Shown here piece by piece: positions 13,901 through 26,350 of a stretch of 64,000 nucleotides of DNA (the stretch's first letter is position 1; each line of letters starts with the position of its first letter). The notes under the pieces are model-generated. The model worked only from the letters and a program-made list of their open reading frames with translations. It had not been told where the DNA came from and searched no databases. The position numbers were made by a program, and so were the translations under genes. The stretch covers positions 20,187,133-20,251,132 of the forward strand of contig CM076651.1 of the NCBI GenBank assembly GCA_038496675.1. Direction: 5' to 3'. This DNA is from Rachycentron canadum. Its lineage: Eukaryota; Chordata; Actinopteri; Carangiformes; Rachycentridae.

Positions 13901-14783
13901 TTGGATACATTTCTGTATTCGTCCACAAGCGTAGGTTCAGACATCAAAAAGGTTTTAAATACATAAGTATGTTTTACAAAGGGATTTTAGTAATCTTCCA
14001 AATTCTTATTTTGTCAAATTTTTGATGTATACCCACAAATAAAAGAACACTTACAGACACAGCAAATATTTTTATTTCACTGTATTTTATATCACTGTGT
14101 CTTTAAGACTGTGCAGATTAATTTGTGAGTCAATAAGGTTATTTTTGGATCTTGCTGGCATTCCTACAACTGACAAAAAAGACTACAAGAGTGAGGGGGA
14201 AAAAAAAGTCAAGATCACAAGTCAAGAAAGTCAAGAGAGGGTATTTCTCAGAAGCTCAATTTAAGAAGTTTAAGAGGAAAATAGATAAAAGCTTGCACTG
14301 ATGTTAAAAGAAGCGCCGCTGTGTCTTTTGAATTTGCCGTTCCTTTGGGTGATTATTGAGTAATCCACAATAGAGCTCAGAGCTCACCAGAGGACTGAAG
14401 TTAAAAAAAGAAAAAGTTTAAGTTTTTGAGGTGCTCCTCCTCTTCACCTCCACGCTGCACCGTCAGACAGAGCAGACGAGAGCGCGTGTGGTCAGCTTGT
14501 AACGCCAGGACAGCGTTGATGTATTTGAAAATGCACTTTGTATGACACATACCAGAAGAGAGCGTGAGAGTGCCTGCTTTCAGAAAAGAGTCTGCTGATG
14601 TTCTCCTGCATTTTTAATTAATTTCATCCTTACACTTCACCCCCACCGCATCTCCCAGTTGCCAAAGCTCTTTAGGAAGAGAATTACTGGGAGAGACAGT
14701 CTGCATCACATGGTTCCTGAAAATGCTGCAGGACCCCTTTAACCTGAACCATATATAGTAAGTGGCATGTGTATAGTATATGG

Positions 14784-14784
<1 letters not shown>

Positions 14785-14816
<32 letters not shown>

Positions 14817-14834
14817 TGTGTGTGTGTGTGTGTT
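14785..14834. repeat. (TG)n microsatellite, slightly interrupted
   Basis: A TG dinucleotide run with a single C interruption at 14816, continuing into a less regular tgtgtgcg tail. Confidence 0.95.
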
Positions 14835-15516
14835 TTTGCGTGTGCACGTGTGTGTGCGTGGGCCAAAATGAGTTCTTTTAAGAACAGAAAATGAAAGAAT
14901 CCTTGGATGTTAGGGTACTCACATGTAAAATGATGTAAAAAAATTATTTTTGTTCAAGGTAGTATATAAAACAAAGGTTTTCTTTATAAAAACATGACAT
15001 GGAGGGCATACAATTCTGAAGAGAAATACAGTCCTGTGACAACAGTCTCCACAAATGGAAGTGACTGTAGGTGAACATGTAGTCTTATCGGACTGTTTTA
15101 GTCACTATTTTTTACTCGTTACATTCTATGACAGTGGAGAGAGAAAAACATGTAAATTAAATCAGTTTTATTAGAAATTCAGTTGTCGGTTCAACGATCT
15201 ATCAGACAAGCCCCCCTTCCCTTGACAGCCATTCAGACACTCTACATTAGAACATGATGAAACACAGACCTAACCCTTGTCCAGTGCATGGGATAAATAA
15301 ACGTGCTACAAAAACAAGGAAGGAACTGAAAAGTTAAGAGAGAAAGAGAAGTCACTATAGGCAGTCACACCAAGGTGCCTCCAAATGACTGACTTTTTGT
15401 TTGGTGCTGCTGTTGGTTCCATCACCGCGGAGAATCCCGATGAGGCCAGTCTCAGTAGGAGCAGTGACATGAGAATAAGACCGACAGCAGAGATGAGGGT
15501 AAAGGCACGAGCAGAG

Positions 15517-15610
15517 TCAGATCCAGCACAGCCTCCAGAGTCAGAATCAGCACAGCCCCTAGAGTACAAGCCAGCACAGCCCCAGGTCAGATCCAGCACA
15601 GCCCTCAGAG
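15517..15610 (+). repeat. Four-unit 24-bp minisatellite
   Basis: Four diverged units (15517-15540, 15541-15564, 15565-15586, 15587-15610; lengths 24, 24, 22, 24) share the core 'ccagcacagcc'. The plus-strand frame 15385-15630 crosses the array and reads as S-D-P-A-Q-P-P-E-like repeats in the first units, but the 22-bp unit breaks the frame phase. I see no splice context or homology that would make it a gene. Confidence 0.8.
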
Positions 15611-16002
15611 CCCAGGCAATGCATCAGTAACATGGTAAGGATGATGGTAAGATGATGATGATGAGGTTTATTTGGCTAGTTTGCTTTTTAGTCACGAATG
15701 AGGTAAGTAACAGTTATACAAGTATCAATATGACGTCTTATCGTTTCTTGTTTTATTAGTTTAGAGATTAACCACAAGTCAGATCTTTTGCTGGGTTTAA
15801 TGAAACATAAGCTACTGAAATGATAAATGATAATACATCTCAACTTGCTGTAGCTACTGTCAAGTTGAAATTAGCCAGTCATACAGTTTTTTATTTAAAT
15901 GGCCTGTACTCCAGCAAATTGGTGGGTCCAGGTACCAATTGTTGGGCCACTTTTTTTGCCCCAGTCTGCCCCCTACTTTAAAATTAATTGGCAAACAAGC
16001 AA

Positions 16003-16330
16003 ACATCCATCCATTATCTATACCACTTCTCCCTGCAAAGTCCCACAGGGACTTGAGCCAATTCCAGATGACATTCGGCGAGGGCAGAGTCCCCGCTGGA
16101 CAGGTCGCTAGTCTATTGCAGGGCCGACATATAGAGACATGCAATCATTTACACTTACTGGCAATTAACCTAATTTGCATGTCTTTGGATTGTGGGATGA
16201 AGCCAGAGTTCTTGAAGAGAACCCACACAGGCACAGAGAGAACATGCAAACTCCACAGAAAGGGGTATAAACTTAGAAGCTACTTGCTGTGGCGCACTGG
16301 TGCTAACCATTGCATCACCACACCACCCAA
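16003..16330 (+). repeat. Teleost 'ccatccattatctat' interspersed repeat
   Basis: This copy follows the familiar fish consensus in order: 'ccatccattatctatacca', 'agggacttgagccaattcca', 'gctggacaggtcgctagtct', 'gcatgtctttggattgtggg', 'acatgcaaactccacagaaa', and 'ggtgctaaccattgcatcac'. The family is often annotated in fish as a LINE tail or SINE-like unit. It is non-coding here, although several short open frames cross it. The same family occurs inverted at 23,410-23,630. Confidence 0.8.
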
Positions 16331-18963
16331 CAAGCAAATATCTTTAAGGTACAGTTGACATAAAGCATGACTTAGTGTCTCACAACTACTTGATTTTGAG
16401 AAGAAATTTCATGATCTTGACCTCCTCCTCCTCCTGTTCACTTCTATCAATCCGCCTCTGTGCAAGGGAAGAAGATGCTGCTGCTGCTGCACACTGTGTG
16501 TGTGCGTTATGATGGGGTGGATGATTACATTTGCCACAAAAGATTCAGAGTTTGTATGCATCCATAATTTATCTTCATTTCTTGGGAGCAAAAAAAGATG
16601 CAGTGCTGAGGAGAAGAGATCTCCCCCTGTCCTAGGCATTGCTGCATCTACGTGTAATGTTATAGCGAAATTCCTGTCATCTATGCTTATGTGAGCATTG
16701 ACCATACACAGTCCAGCCATATACTAGGTTTTGTGCTTCACCTTTTGTGCTTCAGCACATTCAATTTGAAATAAAATAATTGATACTCTGTGGGAAATAC
16801 AGACTTTTTAGAACATATTGCCCAAAGGTTAAGGCTTAAAAGTAATTAAACTGATACGCAGTAAGTTAAACTAATTCATCATATTTAATATTTTGTAAAA
16901 AAAAATAAAAAATAAAAAAATCCTTTGCAATGATGAAAGTCTTTGACCTACAGACATCAGCATACATTCTGCAAAAGTTCTTCTGTATGTTTATGTGACC
17001 TGCAACCCGGCTTTTGTATTTGAAAGGCTTACCAAGGATTTGTATCTTGTGTTAAATCCTCCAAGGTTATGGTCATGAAGTCTCTTGATTTTTAACAAGA
17101 AAACCTGTCTACATCCATGAGGGTATTCCTGACTTGCTGCACAGTCACAAAGGGGTTTTTCTTTTCCATGCAAATGGTTTTCATCCACTATACTTTGTTC
17201 TTTGGTTCTAGCAGCTCTTCTCCCAGATCAATTTTCTAACTTTCCTGTACACACTTTGGTACCCAAATGTTGATTTTGGAAAAACAACCACCTTTGACAC
17301 ATTTTGTTTTTAGTCACTTCCTTCTTCACTTGCATGGTCACCTCTTCACTCCTCATAGTGACAACCAGCTACACCTCATGATCTACATGGCCACCCTCAA
17401 CTCTCAGTCAATGCCAAAACAGCTGCCCAAGAGACATTAAGTCACCAAGTGTCAAATTACTTTTGAACCCTGGCAATTATGGCCACTGTGTATTAAAAGG
17501 TCTTCTTTCACTATTGATATACACCTTCTCACATTAATGCTTAGACTTTAATGCCGTGTCCATTATTTTATTTCAGATTTAATGTGCTGGAGCACAGAGC
17601 ATGAAGAACAATGACCATGACAAAATCCTTGGGCAGCCATTACATTAGGCTTTTGTATGTTTTAGCCTATTAAGTACAAAATGTGAATATGTTCCATTAC
17701 CGCTGACCATTTTCCAAAGCATTGAGAAACCCCTTTGGAAAAATATCACTGTTTATTTAAGAGAAGGAGGCATATTTCTCAAAGAAAATCCTGTGCCTCC
17801 TCTTCTTCTTTTGTTCATTTTTTGTTGGCAGCAAGTCTCTGGATGTGGAAGTTTTTTAATTGATTTCCAACCTTCAGGTAGCCCCATGTGAAACCTCAGT
17901 ACTTCGTATGTTACTCTGTGATGTGGTAGCACTGCCTCCGCCAACCTTGGGGGGGGGGGAATCAAAAGGGTATTTTTTACCTTTTTTCCAACAGTGGGGG
18001 TCTCATCTTCAAAGGTATGTCCACACAGTCCAGCTAAAATGTCAAAATGTTTACTCGGGTTGAACTAAATGTTTAAATCCAAGATTTTCGCAGTTCCTGC
18101 TGAGTTTTCTCATAATTTTTTGAGAAAATTAGATTCATGCTGCAAGACGACACCTGCCATTAAGCTTGACACAGTCTGTGTTTATGTTGCGTTTGAAAGT
18201 TTATTTCAACCCATGAGAGCTTTTATCATCTCAGCATCTCAACATTTGTGAGATTACATTTTTTGAAGAGCTGACCCACTGCTGAAAAGTATTTAAAAAT
18301 AAACTTTCTTTTACAGTTGACACATGCACCACTGCAAATGGATCGTGCAGAAGAGTGCTGACACCACAGACCTTCCAGGTAGCTAATGGTTCCACAGTTC
18401 TTTCCACGCAGAATGTAAATGCAGCTGTTCTTCATACAGTGAGGAGTAGGTCAGGGTGGATAGTGAGTGCATGAAAAACCTTTGGTACCGGAGGCCAGGG
18501 TTCATGTGCCACACTGAAGGCACAGAGTAACAGCACCACCATGCTCCACATGTGTGTCTAGACACGATGCATTTACATAGTCAGGCTCAAGGACACTTAC
18601 ACTTTGGAAGTGCTCACACCCCAAGAAACATTATCACTGCAGTAATGGTAAATCTACTTTACGGGTCTCTAACGACTGATATCTGATTGATATCTGATGT
18701 CTTGAGCTTCAAGTTATTGCAGACTTTTTTGTATTAAGCCAAGGCTGCGCCACAGAATAAATACAACAATATTGTATTCACAATATTGTAGCTGTTGCCA
18801 CTACAGTTTTCATATTGTATTGCAAGACAATGTGTTTTGTGGAGAAACAAATGAAATGTGTTGACAGTGATCATTATAAGAATGTGCTCTCTATTGACGT
18901 TTTGTTGCAATACATTAAACCACATTTCCTCATTGTGTTGATAAAGTGTTTATCACGTTGAAA

Positions 18964-18995
18964 CCTTGGGTCACCATGTCTCTGGTGACCCAAGG
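18964..18995. repeat. Perfect 13-bp inverted repeat, 6-nt loop
   Basis: The left arm ccttgggtcacca (18964-18976) is exactly complementary to the right arm tggtgacccaagg (18983-18995), separated by tgtctc. The arms are GC-richer than their surroundings. It would form a stable stem-loop in either strand's RNA. No gene is recognisable around it. Confidence 0.9.
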
Positions 18996-19504
18996 TGTCT
19001 TTAGGAGCTTTTTTATTTGCTGTTGAAAGTTGGTTGTGCAATGTATTTTCTAGGTGATGAGATTTTCTTGCTTCAGCATTCATGGTTGCTCCAAAATCAC
19101 CTGAACACCAGACTTCATTTTTTAATACATTTTATTCACAATTACCTCCTGTTCCTCAAATATATGGACACAAATAAGATTTCATTATAAAGAGAAAGGT
19201 GTGTGTCTAAAAGATTTGCTTTTTTTTGCCCCGATCCTGAGCTCAAGACAAAGTTGATGTTCCCTTAACTGTCAAATAAGAAAATAATTAACCTCATTGC
19301 AAAAGGAGCAGTTGAGAAATTTGTGTAAAAATCATATTTCTGAGGAATGAATTCACTGTTCATTCATCTTTCAAAGTCAATGAACATTTCATCCAATTTT
19401 ACAAGACTTTATGATAAAATTAGCGTTATAAAAAATGTAGTGATAACAGTTTCAGCAAAAGATCTATAGAAATACCAGAATTCAAGGTCAACTCCATGTT
19501 GTAT

Positions 19505-19506
<2 letters not shown>

Positions 19507-19553
<47 letters not shown>
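19507..19553. repeat. (GT)n microsatellite
   Basis: A pure GT run of 47 bases. Open frames through it translate as poly-Cys/Val or poly-Thr/His and are artefacts. Confidence 0.95.
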
Positions 19554-19556
<3 letters not shown>

Positions 19557-22500
19557 TGTGCCTTGAACAGACAATATCATGGCATGTGAGAGTGAGGGAG
19601 CGTGTATCTGGATCTTCACACTGCAGTAGATCCTCAAGTGAAGAAAGAATCTCATTTCCTCTTGGCCAGAAGGCTTGGGGTGAATTGATGCGCAGAGCTC
19701 ACGGCCCGTGTAAAATTGACCATGAAAGTCGCTCAATTCAGATCAAAGTCAATACAGCCACTCTCGCCTGTTCAGTAGCTCCAGTGCATTAGAGGTTGCA
19801 AGAAAGCTTAGAGGTCTTTCTCCCCCTTCCAACTCCATCGAGTGACCAGGAACTCTGAGACGAGGGGTTCCAGTGTTTCTATGAAAATAGATGAGGTGGT
19901 GGATGGGTGGCAGATGGAGGTCCGGATATAAATACACATACAAGATTTATGGAACATGAACAGTCATTCAAAGCCATCAATTTGTGAAATCATTTATCAT
20001 ACAACTAACTCAGATTCTTCATGCCATGTCTTTTAAGACCGTCTTGGCTCAAGAGAGCCACATGTGGTCCACCTTACTTATCAAATAGAGAGGGATTCAG
20101 AGGGGATTTACAGGCAGCATTGTCAATGTCCTTTATGGGTGGTTTGTTCACTGTCAGAAGAAAATGCTAGTATTTGTCTTGATTTTTTCTGCTATTTTCC
20201 TCAACTGAGTTTTATTCAGTACAGAATGATAGTTCAACTTTAATTCAAAGCGGACAACACCATCCCTTTACTCATTCTATACTAATACATTTTAAAGTGC
20301 AGTGCTGAATCTACTGAACTGCAACAATAGTTAACTCTGAACTCACTGTTTGTGTTGGTCTGCCAACACATTCTGTCACCTGAAACTCACTCAGCACTTT
20401 TTTAAATGTGCAGTAATACAGACTATCAGTGAAGAAAATTAGATTGAACTCATGAATTTGTGAAACTGTGGCCACAGAAGGCAAAGGTATCAACATTTTC
20501 ACATTTAATTTCTCTTCAATTGCCAGCATTTTTAATTTAATTTTATTTAATTTTCTTTTATTTTTTATTTGCCTAAATGATGTGATTTCAAAACAGATTT
20601 GCTGAGAGTGAATGAAACAAGAACAAAAACAGAAAACAGCAAAAGGGTACAATGTGTTTCACTCTTTTTACCTGTGATAAAAGATGGCAATGGCAGAAAA
20701 AACACTGCATTCCCAAGAAAAAAAAAACATTCAAGCTCAAGCTTTAACACAGACGAACGCTGCTCATTTCAAACTGACTCACTCAACACTGATTTCTTTT
20801 TTAACCACTACCACAGTCCCTAACCTTGAACTGAAGTGGTTAATAATGTAACCATAGTGATAATGTAACCTTAACAAAGTAGTTAACGCAAATCACGATC
20901 TTTCCCAGCAGTTTTGTGCCTAAAATAAGACACACCTCAATTGTAGAGGCATGAAAGAAAATGACATTTTTACAACGATTTAAAACACCTTTTGCAAAGC
21001 CAGGGACAAAAGGAGTAAGAAGGAATGGAAGTGGCAAATATTGTTCTCTACACCCATTCACTTACATACAATGGTCGTTTTACATGAACCCCACACTAAT
21101 GTACTTCTGGAATAAGCAACTTGCTTGCCAGCAAACAAAGAAAATTTCAAGATGCAACAATAATGTTGACCCAAAAGATGATCATGGTAAAAATAGCTGC
21201 ATGAACACAATTGGAAGATTGACTTCAGGTAAATACATGCACTGCAACACCTCCTGAAGCCTGAATTTAACTTAAATCTGTTTCTTCTTCTTCTGATTAC
21301 ATTTGCCACCTGCAGCTGTCGAAATCAGCCAGCAGCAAAAAGAACATCTTTATTGAATACACTCTGCTGTGATTTTCTGTGTGCCTCCAAATTTCTGAAC
21401 TTAATAGATAAAAAATTCTACTACAGAGATTTCCTGCTGATAAAAAAAGGCATTGCCTAATGAAAAAATCTTTTTAAATTTAATTTGATGCTGAAAATGC
21501 CACCAAACTAGTCTACCCTACGGTAAAATGAACACGATGTAAAATGAATCATTCAAAAGTTAGAAATATTTATCTACAAAGCTACAAAGAAATTGGGATT
21601 ATTAACACATATGATGATCCATTTTAGTCAGCTGAATTAAAAAAAAAAAAAAAGTTTTATTGCCACAGACAAAAATCACAGAATACTCCTCAGAGTAATA
21701 TGATCACTTTAGAAAATGACATGAAAGCTGTTAAAATTCATTAATGTCTCAAACGCTGTGTGAGACTAAAGCAGTGTCATTCTGAAAACAGAAATGGCAT
21801 GTTGAGCTCAGGATAGAGCACTGTGCCAAATGTGAAGTTGTCATAATATATTTGAGAGCACACAATGGTCTTAGACTCTTTATTGAACTGGAATCTCGCC
21901 AGGTTCCTGCCGCCAACTGTATTTGCCTTCCCTCCATATGATGAGCTGAGGCTTCTCCCAGCTCTTCTCAAGCAATTAAAACACAGAATAATATAAAGTA
22001 TGTCCTCTTAATTGCCTGAAAGATTTTTGTTTGAGGGCAACGCTCCAAATATATGGAAAAATTTAAATTGCATTTGGCTCGCAAATTAAGTTTTGATGCA
22101 ACAAATTAATATATGCTTGACTTCAGTAGACCTTAGAGAACTTTTCCACAAATGCATATCTGCAATGGCTGACTGATTTTGATAAATTTTTTCTATGCAT
22201 TGCAAAAACTCAATTTCCGCATCACTGATTCAATCACCATTTTGTTTGTTTCAGCTGTCCAGGACATTAAACAGGAGGCCAGATTGATTAATGACATTTC
22301 ATTTTACCAGCATGCAGTGTAGGAAACCCCAGAGTGTTCTGATATATGTCCCCTAATTAGAGCGAGCTAGCTAATGAGCCTCGTTTGGGCTTGGAAAACT
22401 AATAAAGGAAATCTAACGCAGAGGTGATGCCCTGTGGCAATTAGATAAGTTACCAGACAAGCAGTATTTTTCCACTTGCTTCTGGGGGCGCTTCAACATC

Positions 22501-23409
22501 AGAGAAACATTGTTAAGTGTCTTCATTACCTGAGATGAATTTGTCCGTTACAGTCCTCAATTGATCAAGATTGATCGGGCTAAAGACAATTGCACCAGCT
22601 GATGAGAGTCTGCCAGTGAATCTGGCTCATTAAGAGCAGACTTGTTACAAGGTAAAAAAATGACTTAATAGGACTGTTACTTTGCTGTGCATGTAAAATT
22701 CCTATGGGGGTAATGTCTTACTACATATAAAGGAAAAATGAAACAGAGAGAAAAAACCCATTCTACTCCCATCACCATTCTTTTCTTCACATAATTGAAA
22801 TGGATTAACAATTAACCTGTCCATACAGGTATACTGTACCCTGCCATATTTTTGTTGTTGCCTCATGCATTAATATCTCTTCCACTTTTCATGACTGTCT
22901 TTCAGCAGCATGTGATAAAACGTGTGCTTTCCCTACGACTTACTGCAGGCTATCACTTTTTGCAGTTCATTTTATCATTTCACGTTATGAGAATCAACTC
23001 CCAGGCCCTAGAAACCTGCGAGAGATATGTAATTCATCCCATTGAATTGCCAGAATTACTTTTCAGTCAAGGTCACATTGTGTTCACCATTCATCATTTT
23101 GAACGAACCTCTATTTGAGAACACTTCAACATCCACTATGTGAGATACAGCTGCTAAGCAGCAATGACTTTGGTTATTGTTGTGCATTTAAAAGTGTTTG
23201 TCAGCTGGATTTAAGACAGAGAAGCATCCTTTAAGAGAATGAAAAGTGAAATGGTGCTCTTACACATTTAATGTGTTGTAATTCTTCAGAATTCCGCTAA
23301 AAAATGCCGTCTTGGCTTAATATGGAAGTATATTTAATATTCCTTACTTGTATTAACTTGGAAATAATGGTATATTACAGTTTGTATTTTCTCTGCCCGC
23401 AAGGACTTT

Positions 23410-23630
23410 CTTCAGGTTTTCTGGCTTCTTCCCACATGTGACTCTAAATTGCCTGTAGATTAAAAGGTGAGCATGAACAGTTGTTTATCTCTATATGTCA
23501 GCCTTGTGAGAGAATGGTGACCTGTCCAAGGTGTACCCCACCTCTCCCCCAATGTGGGATTGGCTCCAGCCCTCGCAACCCCTGAGACCATCAAAGGTTA
23601 AGTGGTATGGCTAATGGATGGATGTAACCT
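23410..23630 (-). repeat. Teleost 'ccatccattatctat' repeat, inverted copy
   Basis: Read on the plus strand it shows the reverse of the family found at 16,003: 'ctctatatgtcagccttgtg', 'gtgacctgtccaaggtgtac', 'gggattggctccagccct', and a terminal 'ggctaatggatggatg'. It is non-coding and truncated. Confidence 0.75.
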
Positions 23631-25784
23631 TGAGCATCTTGTCTGTTGTTTTGCAGTGATGTCTTCGACTCTTTCACAGCTGTGTGTGTCATTTAGACCT
23701 TATGTCCAACTTGGAAAGTTCCTGTCTACATAAGAGTTACATTGACAGTAAAACTAGGCTGGTAACTGTGAGCCACTGGAGTAGCTATTAGTGGTAGCTA
23801 CATTCAAGAGGTTAACCAAGCTGATTTAGCTCTTCAGCAAAAGTATGGTTACAAAAGAAAATACATATTGTCAAATCCTGACACAAGTTATAAACAGGGC
23901 TTGTTATTTTCATATGTGTTAATGCAGCTGTCAGAGTCTCACAAGGAAATTACTCAATATAATCATCAAAGCAAGAATGGTGTTTAAGAATAGCAAAAGT
24001 ATGAGGCAAGTATAAACGGACTACATCAGAGATTTAGTTTTACATGGGGATGATATGGAAACAAAAATAAGTGACACAGTCCACAGTCCTTGTCCAGCAC
24101 AAAAAATGCTCCCTGAATTTCAGTCCCATATCGAGTAGGTTTCGTCCAAGTTATTGTCCGTTCAGTATAAAATTCTCTATTTGCGTGTCCACAGTGTCAC
24201 TGTTTGCTGAGTGCCGAGATGCAGCGGAGGGATACATCCGGGCAGTTGCATGTAGGTTTGTTGCTGAGGCAAAACACCTCCAATCAACCCACATTGGACA
24301 ACCAAGACTAAATAGCTTCTCAATTTCGCCAACCAGTACTGTGGAGACCATAATATAAAATGTTTTGATCTGCCACCTCTATAATTCAGGTTTAGGCCAC
24401 TGAAACTACTTGATTAAGGTAAAGAAAAGATTGTGGTCATGGTTGAAAGAAACCAGCTGTCAGGCTGTTAGGTGACCAGTCTCCCATGTCAAAGTCTGGC
24501 ACTTTGTACACCAACTGTACTCTCCAACTCTCCCTAAACTCTTGGTCACACAATCAGTTAAAACAGCAAAAGTCTGTGGCACAATTAATGAATTCTAATG
24601 AAATAGCTGTTTGCACCGCTGCACCAATTGCGGGCTATCGTGACAGTGTTGACCTTTGAGGGAGGCAGAGGCAGAGAGTGCAAAATGAGGGAAGCTGTCA
24701 TTGCCTATTAGTTGTGTTGCATCAGATACTTTTGTTTAACCTCCCCGGTTATAAACTACTCCACAAAAGAGGAATGGTTTGTATGTGTGCATATATATTT
24801 CTATGTAGAATAAGTGTATATAGGTGACTGTACAATCAAAGTTTGTTTCAAGTGATTATTGAATCAGATTTGCTCGAACAGCTTTTTTACTCTTCAATAA
24901 AACACTATTGAATAAAGTCATGCACAAACACTAGAACAAAAAGCCTGGGGAGAGTATATGACAGTACAAGGGAAACAGAAAGAAGTGTTGTGACTGACTA
25001 ACACAAGCATGTTCCCAGCAGGTTAGTCCGTTAGCAATTAGTTTTCCAGCTTGAGTGAGTAGTCTCAATGTCAGCAAGATTTAGGAACCAAATATTTAGC
25101 AAAAATATGCCGATGTATTTTGCGCTTTCTGGTATGACCAGACCCTACCAGTTTTGTAGTGCAATGTTATTACTTTTGCCTCTGATAGGCAACACCGTTA
25201 TTATGTTAGTTAGTTATCACAACAGGAACTTCTCAGGAAAATGTAAACGCGTTGTTTTAAAAATGGAGTAAGCAATTGCAATCTAACACACTATTTATCA
25301 AATTGAGTAACTTCTTGTCATGGTCCACTAGCTGTCTGTTCTGTGTATGTCCTGAAAACAAATCTAGTGTCGCTACACCGCCTTGGTTCTGTAAATGGGA
25401 AATAATCATAGTGGCTCACGGGGCGCTGGTGCTTGTGCACAGGACAGGGGAAAGAAACGGAGGAGAGGGCAGAGACTGTAAATCTGGAACACATGGATAT
25501 TGCAAATTTAAGGATACCAAGGGAAGGTGAAGGACCAGTTTCCCCTTCCAGACTGTGCTGAGTTATGAATGGGCTTGCCTGGGAGAGAGCAGTTGAGAGA
25601 CCCATGCAGAGACCAGAGGTGAAGGCGAGTGCTTTGTTTCCACTTGACAGGTGGGAGACATTAGCTTTACCAATAGGTCAGTATTGTTTTGTCTCATTTG
25701 CTAATGTTTGTGAATGCTAATCCAAACTGATTACTTAACAAGCAGGTACTAGTGTCACATTTGTGTTTGGTCCTGTTAAATTAC

Positions 25785-25807
25785 TATTATTATTATTATT
25801 TTTATTA
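25785..25807. repeat. (ATT)n trinucleotide patch
   Basis: A short run of att/tta units. Confidence 0.85.
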
Positions 25808-26229
25808 TGCTGTAGGGTTGATGTTCATAGAGTAGCAGGAGTATTGCTGTCTGCAGCTGGCTATACTCGAGTCTTGTCCTTTCTGAATGTTAGCTTTGCA
25901 GCAGCAGGTTTCTTGATTTTTCTGCATCATGTTATTTATCCATACAACATGCAAAAGGTTTTGTAGCCACAGAGACCAAAAAAGTTTTGCTAGCACAACG
26001 GATGGTTGGATGGTTAGATGCATGAATGAAATGCTACGCCAGGCACTGTTACCTTCCTTGTTGGCTTAGCTGAAAACCTACAGTCCTCTCTCTTGCCAGT
26101 GCAGCTTTGTAAAAGAAGAAAATCAAACTCTCTCTCTTGTGTATATGTCATTTGTTTGATGACTTTTATTATAAGGTTTGTTTTGCCTGTGTGTCTCCAT
26201 CTTTGTGTTGGTGCTTTGGCAATAATATG

Positions 26230-26350
26230 TTCGTGAAGGCAGAGCCTCTGATGGAGCATTGAAATGTGGGGTGTACACCAACCAACTACGCTGGACATTT
26301 GTCCAGCGTACTTGGTTGGTGTGACACACCTACTGTTAAACCTTCACGAA
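26230..26350. repeat. Nested palindrome / foldback element
   Basis: The inner palindrome has 22-nt arms (26275-26296 and 26301-26322) with one mismatch and a 4-nt loop (attt); the centre reads ctggacatttgtccag. An outer perfect 10-bp inverted repeat, ttcgtgaagg (26230-26239) and ccttcacgaa (26341-26350), encloses it with spacers of 35 and 18 nt. Weaker complementarity may extend further out. This could be a small foldback or MITE-like element, or a structured RNA precursor. No coding gene surrounds it. Confidence 0.85.

Larger units (their letters stand above)
7931..16002. other. Non-coding region with decayed repeats
   Basis: No supported gene. Around 8,800-8,960 the words 'ctagtctgtgtgctaagctt' and 'agctaac' suggest a fragment of the teleost 'gctaagctaagctaac' repeat. 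An A-run of about 20 lies near 9,410-9,430. The blocks at 10,230-10,500 and 10,840-11,000 are repeat-free and of mixed composition. The longest open frame (12,185-12,586, plus, 133 codons) has no recognisable domain and overlaps an equally open frame on the other strand. Confidence 0.5.
16331..23409. other. Non-coding region
   Basis: No supported gene. It holds a (GT)n tract, a nine-G run near 17,950, A-runs near 16,900 and 21,641, and tandem 'caatattgta' units at 18,770-18,790. It also holds the 18,964-18,995 palindrome. The block from about 22,290 to 22,640 is repeat-free and rich in ATTA/TAATTA cores, and is the best candidate conserved non-coding element in the window. Confidence 0.5.

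Noticed and set aside
14614..14866. Frames rich in His-Thr repeats
   Set aside because: Translation of the (TG)n microsatellite; the same applies to frames at 19,488-19,792 and 57,925-58,185.
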